From contig NZ_CP022219.1 in the NCBI RefSeq assembly GCF_004114915.1, positions 3,688,501-3,752,500 on the forward strand: a stretch of 64,000 nt of DNA. The letters are read 5' to 3'. The DNA is from Bradyrhizobium guangxiense (GTDB lineage: Bacteria > Pseudomonadota > Alphaproteobacteria > Rhizobiales > Xanthobacteraceae). Numbering within the stretch: position 1 is the stretch's first letter; every line of letters begins with the position of its first letter. Below the pieces are notes generated by a model. The model made no database searches and was not told the origin of the DNA. It worked only from the letters and a program-made list of their open reading frames with translations. Made by a program: the position numbers and the translations under genes. Shown here piece by piece: positions 26,921 to 37,092 of the stretch.

Positions 26921-28465
26921 CTACTTCATCATCATCCGTGCAATCGCCTCGCCGATTACCACCGTGGTGAAATGCGTATTGGCGCGGCAGTCGGACGGCA
27001 TGATCGAGGCGTCGGCGACGCGCAGGCCGGAGATGCCTTTCACGGTGCCGTCGGGATTGACCACGCCATCGGCGTCACCAGCGCCGCTCATGCGGCAGCT
27101 GCCGGCGGCGTGCTGGATGTCGCCGGTCTCGCGGCGCAGCACCGCGTCGAGCTCGTGATCCGGCAGGCTGGCGGCCTGCGGCAGCGTCAGATCGGTGTCG
27201 GCGAGCCGGATCCAGTCGGCGATATCAGACAGCGCCGGCTGCGACGTGATCACCGCGAGCCGCCTCACCGCATCCATCATCCGCAGCATGTCGCGGGGGT
27301 CGGCGAGCATGTTCTCCTCGACGAGGGGATCGATCGCGGGATCGGTCGAGGCCAATTTGAGCGTACCGCGCGAATAGGCGTTGAACAGCCCGGCCCCGAT
27401 CGCCCCGGCATTGCCGATGCCACGATGATTGAAGGCGATCAGGATCATGTCGCGCTTGCCGCCATCGGCGAGCCCCGAGGAATAAGTCACGCAGCAGTTG
27501 GTGTGACGGGTGTCCGGATCCGTGGGCCGCAGATTCTCGTGGAGCTGAATCGTGGCGCGAAACAGCGGATGGTCGAAAAAGTGGCGGCCGACCGGCAGAT
27601 CGCGCGCGACCGCAATGCCCATCGCTTGCAGCTCCTCCGCAGGACCAATGCCCGAGCGCAGCAGGATCGCCGGACTGTGGATCGCGCCGGCGCACAGCAC
27701 GATCTGCCGCGCGCTGATCTCATGGGTGCCCTGCCCTTCGATGTGAACGCGAACGCCGGTTGCCCTTCCATCGCTGATCAGGACACGGTCGACCAGCGCG
27801 TGGCCGCGGATCTCCAGATTGGCGCGGCCGCGCGCCGGCTCGAGATAACCTTCATTGGTGCTGATGCGGCGGCTGTCGCGGCTGTTGATGGGATAGCAGG
27901 CGACGCCCTCGCCATCGGGACCGTTGAGATCGGCGCACCAGGGATAGCCGCTCGCGAGCGCCGCGTCGCGCAGGCCCCGATCGATCGGGCCCCACTTTTC
28001 CGGCGGCGCGCGATAGACCGGCAGCGGCCCGCCGCTTCCGTGGCCCGCGGCATCGCCGAACTCCAGATCGTCCTCGATCACGGAGAACAGCGGCATCACC
28101 TCCCTGGCCGCCCAGCCGGCGCAGCCGTTGGCGGCCCATTCGTCGAACGCATCGGCAACGCCGCGGATCGCGATCTGGCCGTTCATCATCGACGAGCCGC
28201 CGAGCCCCTTGCCGCGCCAGTAGAAGCGCGGCGCCTGCCCGGCCACGCGGCGCGTCAACAGATCAGGCCACTGCCATTTCTCCTGGTACTCGCGCTTGTG
28301 GATGATCGGGATCGGGTTCGGCGTCCTCACTTCCCACGGCGCTTCATCAGCGCGCCAGTCGAGACCGGCTTCCAGTAGCAGCACGCGGCGTGCGGGATCC
28401 TCGGAGAGCCTTGCGGCCACAGCGGCGCCGGCGGAACCGCCGCCGACAACAATGACATCGTACAT
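26921..28465 (-). CDS. GMC-family FAD oxidoreductase
   Basis: 514 aa from the ATG at 28465. A TTG five codons upstream is less likely. The N-terminal FAD-binding motif DVIVVGGGSAGAAVAARLSE and the second signature GAIHSPAILLRSGIG are both present, along with the GMC C-terminal domain containing HAAGSCRMSG and NTHFTTVVIGEAIA. The active-site histidine is probably in the HAAGSC segment. Family members oxidise alcohols such as choline, alkanols or glucose; the substrate here is not clear. It follows the SBP5 gene with a four-base gap, suggesting an operon and a linked substrate. Confidence 0.92.
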   Translation of the reverse strand: MYDVIVVGGGSAGAAVAARLSEDPARRVLLLEAGLDWRADEAPWEVRTPNPIPIIHKREYQEKWQWPDLLTRRVAGQAPRFYWRGKGLGGSSMMNGQIAIRGVADAFDEWAANGCAGWAAREVMPLFSVIEDDLEFGDAAGHGSGGPLPVYRAPPEKWGPIDRGLRDAALASGYPWCADLNGPDGEGVACYPINSRDSRRISTNEGYLEPARGRANLEIRGHALVDRVLISDGRATGVRVHIEGQGTHEISARQIVLCAGAIHSPAILLRSGIGPAEELQAMGIAVARDLPVGRHFFDHPLFRATIQLHENLRPTDPDTRHTNCCVTYSSGLADGGKRDMILIAFNHRGIGNAGAIGAGLFNAYSRGTLKLASTDPAIDPLVEENMLADPRDMLRMMDAVRRLAVITSQPALSDIADWIRLADTDLTLPQAASLPDHELDAVLRRETGDIQHAAGSCRMSGAGDADGVVNPDGTVKGISGLRVADASIMPSDCRANTHFTTVVIGEAIARMMMK

Positions 28466-28469
28466 CGCG

Positions 28470-30020
28470 TTACTTCTCAACGTTCCAGAACACGGGAATG
28501 GCGGACGGTATCAGACCGCGCAAAGTCGCGCGATAGGCGGCGGGCTGGGCGAACTGACCCCACGGGATCGCGGGTGCCTGATCGTACATCACGGTCTGGA
28601 TCTCGCCCGCGATCTTCTTGCGGTCCTCCTCGGCCGGCGCCTTGACGAAGGCTTCCATCAAAGGCGTGATGCGCGCATCGCACTGCCAGCCGGTGAAGTC
28701 GGCGCAGTTGAAGGCGACCATGACGTTGGTCAGCGGCGAGCCCAGATCGAAACCGCCGGCGTGAACGCCATAGACGCTCCAGCCCTCCTTCTTGGCACGA
28801 CGCGCCAGCACGCTCGCCCAGTCCATCACCTGCAGATCGACGTTGAAGCCGGCGGCCTTCAGCCGCTCGGCCAGCACCTGCGCTGAAACGCGCGGGGCCT
28901 CGAGATCATTGGCCTCCATGACGACGACGGGCTCGCCGGCATATTTGGTCGCCTTCAGCGCAGCCTTCGCCGCCTCGATCGACGGCTTTGCCGCAGCCTC
29001 CGTGCCGGCCTTGCTCTCATAGGTGGTGCCGCACGTGAAGTAAGTCGCGCAAGGCGTGGCGTATTTGGCGTCCAGGCCAAGCGCATCCAGCACCTCGCGC
29101 TGATCGACCAGCTTCCACAGCACCCGGCGGATCTCGGGATCGTCGAACGGCTTCGACGCGGCGTTGAGGCGATAGGCGCCCGCGAACATGTTGCCGCCGG
29201 TGAAGTTGACCAGTTTCACGCGGGAGTTCTTCTCGAGCTGCGGCAACAGATCGAACGGCGCGTATTGCATGAAGTCGACCTCGCCGGCCTGCAGCGCGGA
29301 GGCGGCCGTCGCACCATCGGGAATGACGCGGATCTCCAGCGAGTCGATATTGACGCGCTTGCCGCCGGCCAGGAAGTCGGCGGGCTCGGAACGCGGCACA
29401 TAGTCGGCGAACTTCTTCAGGATCATGCGGTCACCGGTGCGGTGATCGGCCTTGCTGTAGACGAACGGACCGGAGCCGATGATCTCGGTGATGCGCTGGT
29501 CGCCGGGCGTTTTCGCGATGCGCTCGGGCATCATGAAGGCGACGGGGCTGACGGGATTGCCAAGCGCGTCGATGACAAGGCCGGACGGCTCCTTCAGCGT
29601 CAGCACGAAGGTCTTGGCATCGGTCGGCTCGAGCGAAGTCGTGACCGCAAAAATGCGGCGGCCAAGCGCGCTGCGGGTACCCCAACGGCGCAGCGAGGCG
29701 ACGCAATCGGCTGATGTGACCGGCTGGCCGTCATGCCATTTCAAACCGTCGCGCAGCGTGAACGTATAGGTCAGCCCGTCACCGGAGACCTTCCAATCCT
29801 GCACCATCTGCGGCTTGATTTCGCCCTTGGAGTCCTTCGCGAACAGCGTGTCGAACACCATATAGCCGAACGTGCGCGAAATATAGGCCGTGGAGAAATG
29901 CGGATCGAGCGTGACGATTTCCGCCTCGAGCACCGCGACCAGATTGCCCGCCGCATGCACCGGCGCCACCGCCAGCACGAGACCGAACAGCGCCGGAATG
30001 AAAGCCTTCAGTTTGAACAT
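28470..30020 (-). CDS. ABC transporter substrate-binding protein, family 5
   Basis: 516 aa. A clear signal peptide (LKAFIPALFGLVLAVAPVHA) leads into a family 5 solute-binding fold of the dipeptide/nickel type, with the typical YTFTLRDGLKWHDGQPVTSADC segment at about residues 86-106. No permease or ATPase gene is adjacent. The GMC oxidoreductase follows after four bases, so the bound compound may be imported for oxidation by that enzyme. Upstream lies a palindromic repeat. Ligand unknown. Confidence 0.92.
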   Translation of the reverse strand: MFKLKAFIPALFGLVLAVAPVHAAGNLVAVLEAEIVTLDPHFSTAYISRTFGYMVFDTLFAKDSKGEIKPQMVQDWKVSGDGLTYTFTLRDGLKWHDGQPVTSADCVASLRRWGTRSALGRRIFAVTTSLEPTDAKTFVLTLKEPSGLVIDALGNPVSPVAFMMPERIAKTPGDQRITEIIGSGPFVYSKADHRTGDRMILKKFADYVPRSEPADFLAGGKRVNIDSLEIRVIPDGATAASALQAGEVDFMQYAPFDLLPQLEKNSRVKLVNFTGGNMFAGAYRLNAASKPFDDPEIRRVLWKLVDQREVLDALGLDAKYATPCATYFTCGTTYESKAGTEAAAKPSIEAAKAALKATKYAGEPVVVMEANDLEAPRVSAQVLAERLKAAGFNVDLQVMDWASVLARRAKKEGWSVYGVHAGGFDLGSPLTNVMVAFNCADFTGWQCDARITPLMEAFVKAPAEEDRKKIAGEIQTVMYDQAPAIPWGQFAQPAAYRATLRGLIPSAIPVFWNVEK

Positions 30021-30340
30021 TGGGTTGTTTTTGCCTTTTGACTGAAACGTTCGCAGTCGCCAGGAAAAAGCAATGTTCGTGCCCGATCGACACGGGCACT
30101 CATGCGCTCACGCCTATCTGCCAAGCGTTTGCGGGCTAGACCCTCGCAGTCATCGCCCGGCTAGACCGGCGATCCAGTATTCAAGAGACAGGCGTGATTA
30201 GATCGAGAAGCCGCGGCGTACTGGATGCCCCGCCCCCGTGCGCAATTGCGCACTAGGCGGGGCATGACATCTGCGGCGTGGCACAGGTCTCGGCTCCGCA
30301 CATCAACGCTTGCGCGTTGCGTCCGGGGCAGAAGACTGTC
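30021..30340. other. gene-free stretch between the SBP5 gene and parC
   Basis: No gene visible. It should hold the promoter of the SBP5-GMC pair near 30030-30110 and the 3' end of the parC transcript. Most of the middle is the palindromic repeat listed separately at 30148-30268. Confidence 0.6.
30148..30268. repeat. extragenic palindromic repeat
   Basis: Nested inverted words: GTCATCGCCC at the left end against GGGGCATGAC at the right; GATCCAGTA against TACTGGATG; and a perfect 16-base palindrome GTGCGCAATTGCGCAC at 30238-30253. This fits the extragenic palindrome families of Bradyrhizobium. Confidence 0.7.
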
Positions 30341-32599
30341 TTACCCGATCACCTTGCCGAACTTGTTCGACTTCGGGAAACCCTTCGGCGGCAGGCGGCC
30401 GGCGTCGGCGCGGGTGCCTTGCCACTCCGCGAGCTCCTTCATGGTCGCGGAAAATTCGCGCCCCGCAGAGTCCTTCCAGGTCAGGCCGCCCTTGGCCTCG
30501 AACACGGAAACGTCGGACAGACCGCCATCCTTGTACTTCTGCAGGCGCACGCCACGGCCGCGTGCCATCTCGGGCACCTGGTCGAGCGGGAAGACCAGCA
30601 TCTTGCGGTTCTCGCCGATCACCGCGACGGTGTCACCGAGCACCTCGGTGATCGCGCGGGCCTCGTTCGGCATGTCGACGTTGAGGACCTGCTTGCCCTT
30701 CTTGGTGGTGCCGACGCAATCGTCCTCGTTGACGACAAAGCCCTGGCCTTCGTGGCTGGCGACCAGGAATTTGCGGCCGCCCTTGTTGACGAACAGCGCG
30801 ACGGGAGCGGCCTCCTGCTCGAGATCGATGAACAGGCGGATCGGCTCCCCGTGGCCGCGGCCGCCCGGGAGCTTGGCGACATCGAGCGTGTAGAACTTGC
30901 CGTTGGTGGCGAACAGCAGCAGCTTCGAGGTGGTCTCGGCGAAGAAGGCGAAGCCGAGCTTGTCGTCCTGCTTGAAGGCAAGCCCCGAGAGATCCTCGAC
31001 ATGGCCCTTCATAGTGCGGATCCAGCCCTTGTCGGAAACGACGACGGTCACCGGCTCGCGCTCGACGAAAGCTTCCTCGATCGCGGCGAGGTCGTGCTCG
31101 GGCGCATCGGCAAAGGTGGTGCGGCGCTTGCCGAGCGGCGTTTTCGGTCCGAACATGTCGCGGACCTTGCCGACTTGCTCGCCGACCTTCTTCCACTGCT
31201 CGGTCTCGGAGGCGAGCACCGCATTGATGCCCTTGAGCTCGGCGCGGAGGTTCTTGTCCTCGGTGCGGATCTCCATCTCCTCGAGCTTGCGCAAGGAGCG
31301 CAGGCGCATGTTGAGGATGGCTTCCGCCTGCACCTCGGTGAGCTTGAACGCCTTCATCAGCTCGGGCTTCGGCTCGTCCTCGGTGCGGATGATCCTGATC
31401 ACCTTGTCGATGTTCAGATAGGCGATCAGGAAGCCGCCGAGGCCCTCCAGCCGATGCTCGATCTGCGCCTTGCGATAGTTGCTGCGGCGGATCAGGACAT
31501 CGCGCAGATGGTCCAGCCATTCGCGCAAGGCCTCGGCAAGGCCGACCACCTTGGGGACGCGGCCCTTGACCAGCACGTTGAGGTTCAGCGGAATCTTGTT
31601 TTCAAGCTCGGTGAGCCGGAACAGCGATTCCATCATTAGCGCCGGATCGACGTTCTTCGACTTCGGCTCGATCACGATGCGGACGTCTTCGGCCGATTCG
31701 TCCCTGATATCTCCGACCAGCGGCAGCTTCTTCTGGTCGAGCAGCTCGGCGACCTTCTCGATCAGGCGGGACTTCTGTACCAGGAAGGGAATCTCGGTGA
31801 CGACGACGACCCAGGTGCCGCGGGCACCCTCCTCCTGCGTCCACCGCGCCCGGACGCGGAACGAGCCGCGGCCGGTGGTGTAAGCTTCGGCGATCGCCTG
31901 CTTGGAATCGACGATGATGCCGCCGGTCGGGAAGTCCGGGCCCTTCACCCACTTCAAAAGCGCCTTGGACTTCGCGTCGGGCTTCTCGATCAGATGCAGC
32001 GCGGCATCGCAGAGCTCGGCGGCGTTGTGCGGCGGGATCGAGGTCGCCATGCCGACGGCAATGCCCTGCGCGCCGTTGGCGAGCAGGTTCGGGAAGCCGC
32101 CGGGCAGCACGACCGGCTCCTTCGACTGGCCGTCGTAGTTGGCGCGGAACTCGACACCGTCCTCGTCGATGCCCTCGAGCAGAAGCCGCGCGACATCGGT
32201 CATGCGCGCTTCGGTGTAGCGGTAGGCGGCGGGGTTATCGCCGTCGATATTGCCGAAATTGCCCTGGCCGTCGACCAGCGGATAGCGCGAGGAAAAGTCC
32301 TGCGCGAGGCGGACCATGGCGTCGTAGATCGCCTGGTCGCCGTGCGGATGGAACGAGCCCATCACGTCGCCGACGATCTTGGCGGATTTCTTGAAGGCGG
32401 TGCCGGGGTCGAGCCTGAGCAGGCGCATGCCGTAGAGGATGCGGCGGTGGACCGGCTTCAGGCCGTCGCGCGCATCCGGCAGCGCTCGGTGCATGATGGT
32501 GGAGAGCGCATAGGCGAGATAGCGCTCTTCCAGCGCTTCACGCAGCGGCACCTCGTGAATTTCGGCCGGTTCTTCCGGCGGAACGATTCGTTTTCCCAT
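30341..32599 (-). CDS. parC: DNA topoisomerase IV subunit A
   Basis: 752 aa. ParC breaks and reseals DNA to unlink daughter chromosomes, working with ParE. The catalytic tyrosine lies in [11 protein letters not shown] at about residue 120, and the quinolone-region [20 protein letters not shown] is intact. The C-terminal beta-pinwheel repeats follow (for example [18 protein letters not shown]). It is the last gene of the conserved core block. The length is typical for alphaproteobacteria, and a small secreted-protein gene lies just upstream. Confidence 0.97.
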   Translation of the reverse strand: MGKRIVPPEEPAEIHEVPLREALEERYLAYALSTIMHRALPDARDGLKPVHRRILYGMRLLRLDPGTAFKKSAKIVGDVMGSFHPHGDQAIYDAMVRLAQDFSSRYPLVDGQGNFGNIDGDNPAAYRYTEARMTDVARLLLEGIDEDGVEFRANYDGQSKEPVVLPGGFPNLLANGAQGIAVGMATSIPPHNAAELCDAALHLIEKPDAKSKALLKWVKGPDFPTGGIIVDSKQAIAEAYTTGRGSFRVRARWTQEEGARGTWVVVVTEIPFLVQKSRLIEKVAELLDQKKLPLVGDIRDESAEDVRIVIEPKSKNVDPALMMESLFRLTELENKIPLNLNVLVKGRVPKVVGLAEALREWLDHLRDVLIRRSNYRKAQIEHRLEGLGGFLIAYLNIDKVIRIIRTEDEPKPELMKAFKLTEVQAEAILNMRLRSLRKLEEMEIRTEDKNLRAELKGINAVLASETEQWKKVGEQVGKVRDMFGPKTPLGKRRTTFADAPEHDLAAIEEAFVEREPVTVVVSDKGWIRTMKGHVEDLSGLAFKQDDKLGFAFFAETTSKLLLFATNGKFYTLDVAKLPGGRGHGEPIRLFIDLEQEAAPVALFVNKGGRKFLVASHEGQGFVVNEDDCVGTTKKGKQVLNVDMPNEARAITEVLGDTVAVIGENRKMLVFPLDQVPEMARGRGVRLQKYKDGGLSDVSVFEAKGGLTWKDSAGREFSATMKELAEWQGTRADAGRLPPKGFPKSNKFGKVIG

Positions 32600-32659
32600 G
32601 CCGCCCGGTTAAACCGTGGAAGCGAATCGGGCAAGGATCGATTGGTTCCCTGTGAGCGG

Positions 32660-32947
32660 CTAGTGGCCGGCCCAGCCGGCAGTCACGGTCTGGGTCTGGG
32701 CCGGACCAGGCGTTTGGGCAGGCGCCGGCGCATTGGTCACACAGCGGCGGGCCGTCTCGATCTCGGCCTCGGTCGCGCCATGGGACCGCGCCCATGCCTC
32801 TGCAGCCGCAGCGGAATATTTGGCCACATAGTACCGCACGACGGTGCAGGAGGCCCGGCGAAACACGCCGGGTTGCGGCTCACCGGCCATTGCATCGGGC
32901 GCGAGCGTGAGCAGCGCCGCGGACAAGGCGAATCCCCTGATCAACAT
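32660..32947 (-). CDS. small secreted protein of unknown function
   Basis: 95 aa. The N-terminus MLIRGFALSAALLTLAPDAM is a signal peptide with a likely cut after AMA. The mature part has two cysteines (C34 and C68) that may form a disulfide bond around a Tyr/Ala-rich helical segment, followed by a Pro/Ala/Thr-rich tail. It lies between recO and parC on the same strand. I do not recognise a family. The signal peptide and cysteine pair support a real exported protein. Confidence 0.7.
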   Translation of the reverse strand: MLIRGFALSAALLTLAPDAMAGEPQPGVFRRASCTVVRYYVAKYSAAAAEAWARSHGATEAEIETARRCVTNAPAPAQTPGPAQTQTVTAGWAGH

Positions 32948-33047
32948 TTAGGCTGTCCCCATTTTGGAACCTCTGAGCCAATTCCGCTCGGACGGATTTC
33001 GTTCCAGGGAACTCCATGTCCAGGGGCAACGCAGAGGCGCATCCACG

Positions 33048-33800
33048 TCATGGCGATGGAAGGGCCGCCCTGGTTTGCTGCCGCATCAACGCGTTGATGA
33101 AGCCGGCCCTTGCGTCGGAATGGGCCTGTCCGCGCGGCTCCAGCACATGGCGCAGCAGGAACAGGCCGGTGAGCCGAAAGCCGTCCTGGAGATCCTGCTC
33201 GGTGAGATCGCTTGCGGTTTCGCCATGCCGCAGGAACGGCGGCAGGCGCAGCAGGCGGTCGCGCCACGGCTCGCCCGCCCCGCGCGACACCGCGCCGCCG
33301 GATTTCGGCGAGACATAGATCAGGTCCGTGGTCTCGCCCGTCACCGCACAATTCTCCAGCGCCAGGCCAAAGCCGAGCTCGGCGAGCATCGCCAGCTCGA
33401 AATGGATCAGGTGCACGGCGGCGCCGCCGATGTCGTCGAAATCGTCGAGTGCATGTTCGAGCAGCGCGAAAATCTCCTCGTGCGGATCTCGCTCCGGCAG
33501 CAGGCGCGCGATCGAGGCGAGATGGGTGACGCCGTAGACGCCGTGGGAGGAGCCCAGCAGTGTCGCCGCGCGCAGCTTCAGGCCTTCGATGGCATAGGTG
33601 CCGAGATGCTCGTCAAGCCGCGCCCGCCACACCGCGCTGACGCTGTTGCCGGGCTGCAGCAGCGGCCGCATCCGCGAGCTGGCGCCACCGCGCACGAGGC
33701 CGAGATGCCGGCCATGCCCGCGCGTCAACAGCTCGACAATGGCGCTGGATTCGCCATGCCGCCGGACGCCCAGCACGATGCCTTCGTCGGTCCATTCCAT
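33048..33800 (-). CDS. recO: DNA repair protein RecO
   Basis: 250 aa. RecO helps load RecA onto SSB-coated DNA with RecR. The N-terminal OB fold begins [20 protein letters not shown], the standard RecO opening, and the C-terminal half is helical. The typical length is about 240-250. No zinc cysteine cluster is visible, as in other alphaproteobacterial RecO proteins. It follows era and a small membrane gene in the core block. Confidence 0.95.
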   Translation of the reverse strand: MEWTDEGIVLGVRRHGESSAIVELLTRGHGRHLGLVRGGASSRMRPLLQPGNSVSAVWRARLDEHLGTYAIEGLKLRAATLLGSSHGVYGVTHLASIARLLPERDPHEEIFALLEHALDDFDDIGGAAVHLIHFELAMLAELGFGLALENCAVTGETTDLIYVSPKSGGAVSRGAGEPWRDRLLRLPPFLRHGETASDLTEQDLQDGFRLTGLFLLRHVLEPRGQAHSDARAGFINALMRQQTRAALPSP

Positions 33801-33830
33801 TGGGGAAGTCTACCGCATTTCGAGCTGTCG

Positions 33831-33917
33831 TAGGGTAGGCAAAGCGAAGCGGGCCCACCGATTTGATCGACGGCGCGAGATGGTGGGCATGGCGCAGCTG
33901 CGCCTTTGCCCACCCTA
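33831..33917. repeat. extragenic palindromic repeat between recO and a small membrane gene
   Basis: Outer arms TAGGGTAGGCAAAG (33831-33844) and CTTTGCCCACCCTA (33904-33917) are inverted copies, with GGGCCCACC and GGTGGGC forming an inner pair. This is a widespread Bradyrhizobium element from memory. It lies upstream of recO and may interrupt the core transcription unit. Confidence 0.75.
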
Positions 33918-33942
33918 AGGCACTAGTCCACCTTACGGCGCC

Positions 33943-34323
33943 TCACGCGTTGAACCAACCTCGCGCGTCGCCGCTGAATGAGAAATACAGACCCATCGTG
34001 GTCAGCGCGCAGGAGACGATCTCGATGGCGCTGTCGAGCTCCAGGCCCTTCTCCCCGATGATTTGGCCGAGCGAGATCACCGACAGCACGAGGGCTGCCG
34101 CCAGCACAAAGCGCGGCCAGCTCTTACGCCAATGTGCAGCCAGCCAGACGAAATAGACCAGCAGCAGGATCATGCCGCCGGCGAGCAATGTCGCCGTCAT
34201 GATCATCTGCTCGGTCACCTCGGCATTCGGCGTGCGGTCCTGCACGGCAACAGACAGGGCGTCCAGCATCAACGATGCATAGAGCAGCGCTTCGAAGCGC
34301 CGGACGTTGCTGGGCACGCTCAT
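33943..34323 (-). CDS. four-helix membrane protein of unknown function
   Basis: 126 aa with hydrophobic helices at about 10-27, 43-64, 70-90 and 97-117. There is no signal peptide and no catalytic motif. It lies between era and recO on the same strand in a place where core genes are usually adjacent. Strong hydrophobic pattern and strand placement support a real gene. Not recognised. Confidence 0.65.
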   Translation of the reverse strand: MSVPSNVRRFEALLYASLMLDALSVAVQDRTPNAEVTEQMIMTATLLAGGMILLLVYFVWLAAHWRKSWPRFVLAAALVLSVISLGQIIGEKGLELDSAIEIVSCALTTMGLYFSFSGDARGWFNA

Positions 34324-34344
34324 CAGATACCGATCTTTGCTTGA

Positions 34345-35271
34345 TTATTCCTTGGGGAAGTCGAGACCCATCTCGCGGTAGCGATCGGGATCGTCACCCC
34401 AATTCTCGCGCACCTTGACGAACAGGAACAGATGCACCGGCACGTCCAGGATCTGCATCAGCTCCTTGCGCGAGTCTGCGCCGATCGACTTGATGGTGGC
34501 GCCGCCCTTGCCGAGCACGATCTTGCGCTGGCTTTCGCGCTCGACGAAGATCGTCTGCTCGATCCGCACCGACTTGTCCTTGCGCTCCTCCCACTTGTCG
34601 GTCTCGACCGTGGACTGGTACGGCAGCTCCTGGTGCAGCTTCTGATAGATCTTCTCGCGCGTGATCTCGGCCGCCAGCTGCCGCATCGGCGCGTCCGACA
34701 TCTGGTCCTCGGGGTAAAGGTACGGGCCCGGCGGCACCATTTCCGCAAGCGTCCTGCGGATGTCGTCGACGCCGTCGCCCGAGATCGCCGAGATCATGAA
34801 GGTCCTTGCGAACTTCATGCGCTCGTTGGCAGCCTGCGCCAGCGCCAAGAGCTTCTCACGCTGGACCAGGTCGACCTTGTTGATGACGAGGATCTTGTCG
34901 TGATTGACGCTGGCGGCCTTGGCGAGGATCGCCTCGGCCTCTTCATCGATTCCGGTCTTGGCATCGAGCAGCACGCAGACGAGATCGGCATCATGCGCCC
35001 CGCTCCAGGCGGTCGAGACCATGGCGCGGTCGAGCCGTCGCTTCGGCAGGAAGATGCCGGGCGTGTCGACCAGGATGATCTGCGCGTTGTTCTCGATCAC
35101 GATGCCGCGGATCAGCGCGCGCGTGGTCTGCACCTTCCGCGAGACGATCGTGACCTTGGCGCCGACCAGCGCATTGACCAGCGTGGACTTGCCGACATTC
35201 GGCGCGCCGATCAGCGCAACGAAACCGCAGCGCGTCGCGGTGGGCGTCTCGCCGCTTGCTTCAGCCGTCAT
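34345..35271 (-). CDS. era: GTPase Era
   Basis: 308 aa from the ATG at 35271, which begins MTAEASGETP; another ATG lies seven codons upstream. Era binds 16S rRNA and supports small-subunit assembly. G1 is GAPNVGKST, G3 is DTPG and G4 is NKVD; the C-terminal KH domain contains IVLGKGGATIKSIG. The start overlaps the end of rnc by 11 bases, the usual rnc-era coupling. Confidence 0.97.
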   Translation of the reverse strand: MTAEASGETPTATRCGFVALIGAPNVGKSTLVNALVGAKVTIVSRKVQTTRALIRGIVIENNAQIILVDTPGIFLPKRRLDRAMVSTAWSGAHDADLVCVLLDAKTGIDEEAEAILAKAASVNHDKILVINKVDLVQREKLLALAQAANERMKFARTFMISAISGDGVDDIRRTLAEMVPPGPYLYPEDQMSDAPMRQLAAEITREKIYQKLHQELPYQSTVETDKWEERKDKSVRIEQTIFVERESQRKIVLGKGGATIKSIGADSRKELMQILDVPVHLFLFVKVRENWGDDPDRYREMGLDFPKE

Positions 35272-36082
35272 TGCCGCCGCCGACGCCTTCACGTTCGATC
35301 ATCACTGAAGCTGCCACCTTCTCCGCCGCGCGCTTGCTGCCGCCAACGCCTTCGGCCGGCGCGAGGCCCGGCAAGTCGACGGCGACGCGAAATTGCGGAT
35401 CGTGATGCGGGCCGGTGCGCTCGACCTCGCGGTAGACCGGGGTCGGCAGCCCCTTTCCTTGCGCCCACTCCTGCAGCACGGTCTTGGGATCGCGCAAGGG
35501 ACGGCGCGGCTTGTGCATGCGCTCGGTCCAGTTGCGCTTGACGAATTCGGCCGCCGCGGCATGGCCACCGTCGAGGTAGATGGCGCCGATCACGGCTTCG
35601 CAGATGTCGCCGAGGATCGATTTGCGCAGGCGGGCGTCGGCGCTGGAGCCGACCGAACCGAGCTTGATGTCGTCGAGCAGGCCGAGCGACTTGGCAACGT
35701 CCGCGCAGCTTTCCTTCCGCACGAGCTCGGCGAGGCGCTTGGAGAGTTCGCCTTCATCGGCGTTCGGGAAAGCGTGATAGAGCATGTCTGAGACGACGAG
35801 CCCGAGCACGTGGTCGCCGAGGAATTCCAGCCGCTGATAGCTGTCGCCGCGCTTGCGCCCCGACTTCAGCGCCGAGACATGCGTGATCGCCTGCATCAGC
35901 AGGTTCGGGTCCGTGAAGCCGTGGCCGATGCGCGCCTCGAGCGCGGCGTTGGCATTCGTGCCCTTGGCCTTGCTGCTCCGCGCCCGTTTCTTCTTGGCAG
36001 GCGTCTTCGCTGCAGCTTCGCTCTCGGGAGCGGCTTGCGCCTCGGTCGGTTGGATCGCGATGTCCTTGGCTTCGTCTTTCAT
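35261..36082 (-). CDS. rnc: ribonuclease III
   Basis: 273 aa from the ATG at 36082, which overlaps the lepB stop by four bases. RNase III cuts double-stranded RNA in rRNA maturation and regulation. The catalytic segment is QRLEFLGDHVLGLVVSDML, and a dsRNA-binding domain spans about 200-265. The first ~45 residues are an Ala/Lys/Glu-rich extension beyond the usual bacterial fold (APAKKKRARSSKAK-like), probably disordered and able to touch RNA. A longer start at 36121 is possible but would overlap lepB heavily. Confidence 0.95.
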   Translation of the reverse strand: MKDEAKDIAIQPTEAQAAPESEAAAKTPAKKKRARSSKAKGTNANAALEARIGHGFTDPNLLMQAITHVSALKSGRKRGDSYQRLEFLGDHVLGLVVSDMLYHAFPNADEGELSKRLAELVRKESCADVAKSLGLLDDIKLGSVGSSADARLRKSILGDICEAVIGAIYLDGGHAAAAEFVKRNWTERMHKPRRPLRDPKTVLQEWAQGKGLPTPVYREVERTGPHHDPQFRVAVDLPGLAPAEGVGGSKRAAEKVAASVMIEREGVGGGNDG

Positions 36083-36843
36083 CGGACGATTTTGAAGAAG
36101 CGGTTCCAGCGCAAGGCCCACGGCCAGCGCCAGAACATCCAGGCGTGCTCACCTTCGGCGATGGAGAAGAAGATCATCTGGGCGCGGCCGATCAGATTTT
36201 CCTGCGGCACATAGCCGACCTGGCCGAGGAAGCGGCTATCGGTGGAGTTGTCGCGGTTGTCGCCCATCATGAAGAAATGGCCGGGCGGGACGGTGTAGAC
36301 GTTGGTGTTGTCCACGTAGCCGTTGTCGGCGCAATCGAGCGTCTCATAGGACACGCCGTTCGGCAGCGTTTCCTTCCAGCGCTTCACCCGGGAGATGCCG
36401 CCAGCTTCCGAGCCGCAGGGCTCCTCGCCGACATACTCGCTCATCCGCTGCCGCTCGACCGGCGTGTCGTTGATGTAGAGCAGCCCGTCCCGCATCTGGA
36501 TACGGTCGCCGGGAAGGCCGATCACCCGCTTGATGTAATCGGTGGAATCGTCCTTCGGCAGGCGAAACACGACGATGTCGCCACGAGCGGGGTCCGAGCC
36601 CCAGATCCGCCCGGAGAACAGCGGCGGCGAGAACGGAATCGAATAGTGGCTATAGCCGTAGGAGTATTTCGAGACGAACAGATAGTCGCCGACCAGCAGC
36701 GTCGCCTTCATCGAGCCGGACGGGATGTTGAAGGGCTGGAACAAGAAGGTGCGGATTACCAGCGCGATCAGGAGAGCGTGGATCACGACCCGGATCGTTT
36801 CGCCGACGCCGCTCTCAGTTTTCGTTCCCGAAGTCACGCTCAT
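36079..36843 (-). CDS. lepB: signal peptidase I
   Basis: 254 aa. It removes signal peptides from exported proteins at the outer face of the inner membrane. An N-terminal helix (about 17-35) anchors it. The catalytic serine is S44 in IPSGSMKATL and the general-base lysine K105 in YIKRVIGLPGD; GDNRDNSTDSRFLG is the final conserved box. The motif has Lys-Ala where many homologues have x-Pro-Thr after Met. It is the third gene in lepB-rnc-era. Confidence 0.97.
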   Translation of the reverse strand: MSVTSGTKTESGVGETIRVVIHALLIALVIRTFLFQPFNIPSGSMKATLLVGDYLFVSKYSYGYSHYSIPFSPPLFSGRIWGSDPARGDIVVFRLPKDDSTDYIKRVIGLPGDRIQMRDGLLYINDTPVERQRMSEYVGEEPCGSEAGGISRVKRWKETLPNGVSYETLDCADNGYVDNTNVYTVPPGHFFMMGDNRDNSTDSRFLGQVGYVPQENLIGRAQMIFFSIAEGEHAWMFWRWPWALRWNRFFKIVR

Positions 36844-37092
36844 TGCTCTCTCAATTCCGGCCGGCGATCACAGAGCGCCCTCTTCCCGCGAACGGCCCAC
36901 CGGTTCGCGGCGCAAGGAGATTGTCCTGATTCTGATAGTGAGGGCCAATTCCGGCGTAAAGCCGAATTCGCCCAGGCTGATTTGCGTTCGCGGACTTTTA
37001 GACGGTTGTCGGAGGCCACGCAATCAAGGATCGCATCAAAACTGATTAAGGTATTGATTTATAAAGAAAATCACAAAACGATCGAGGCTCGG

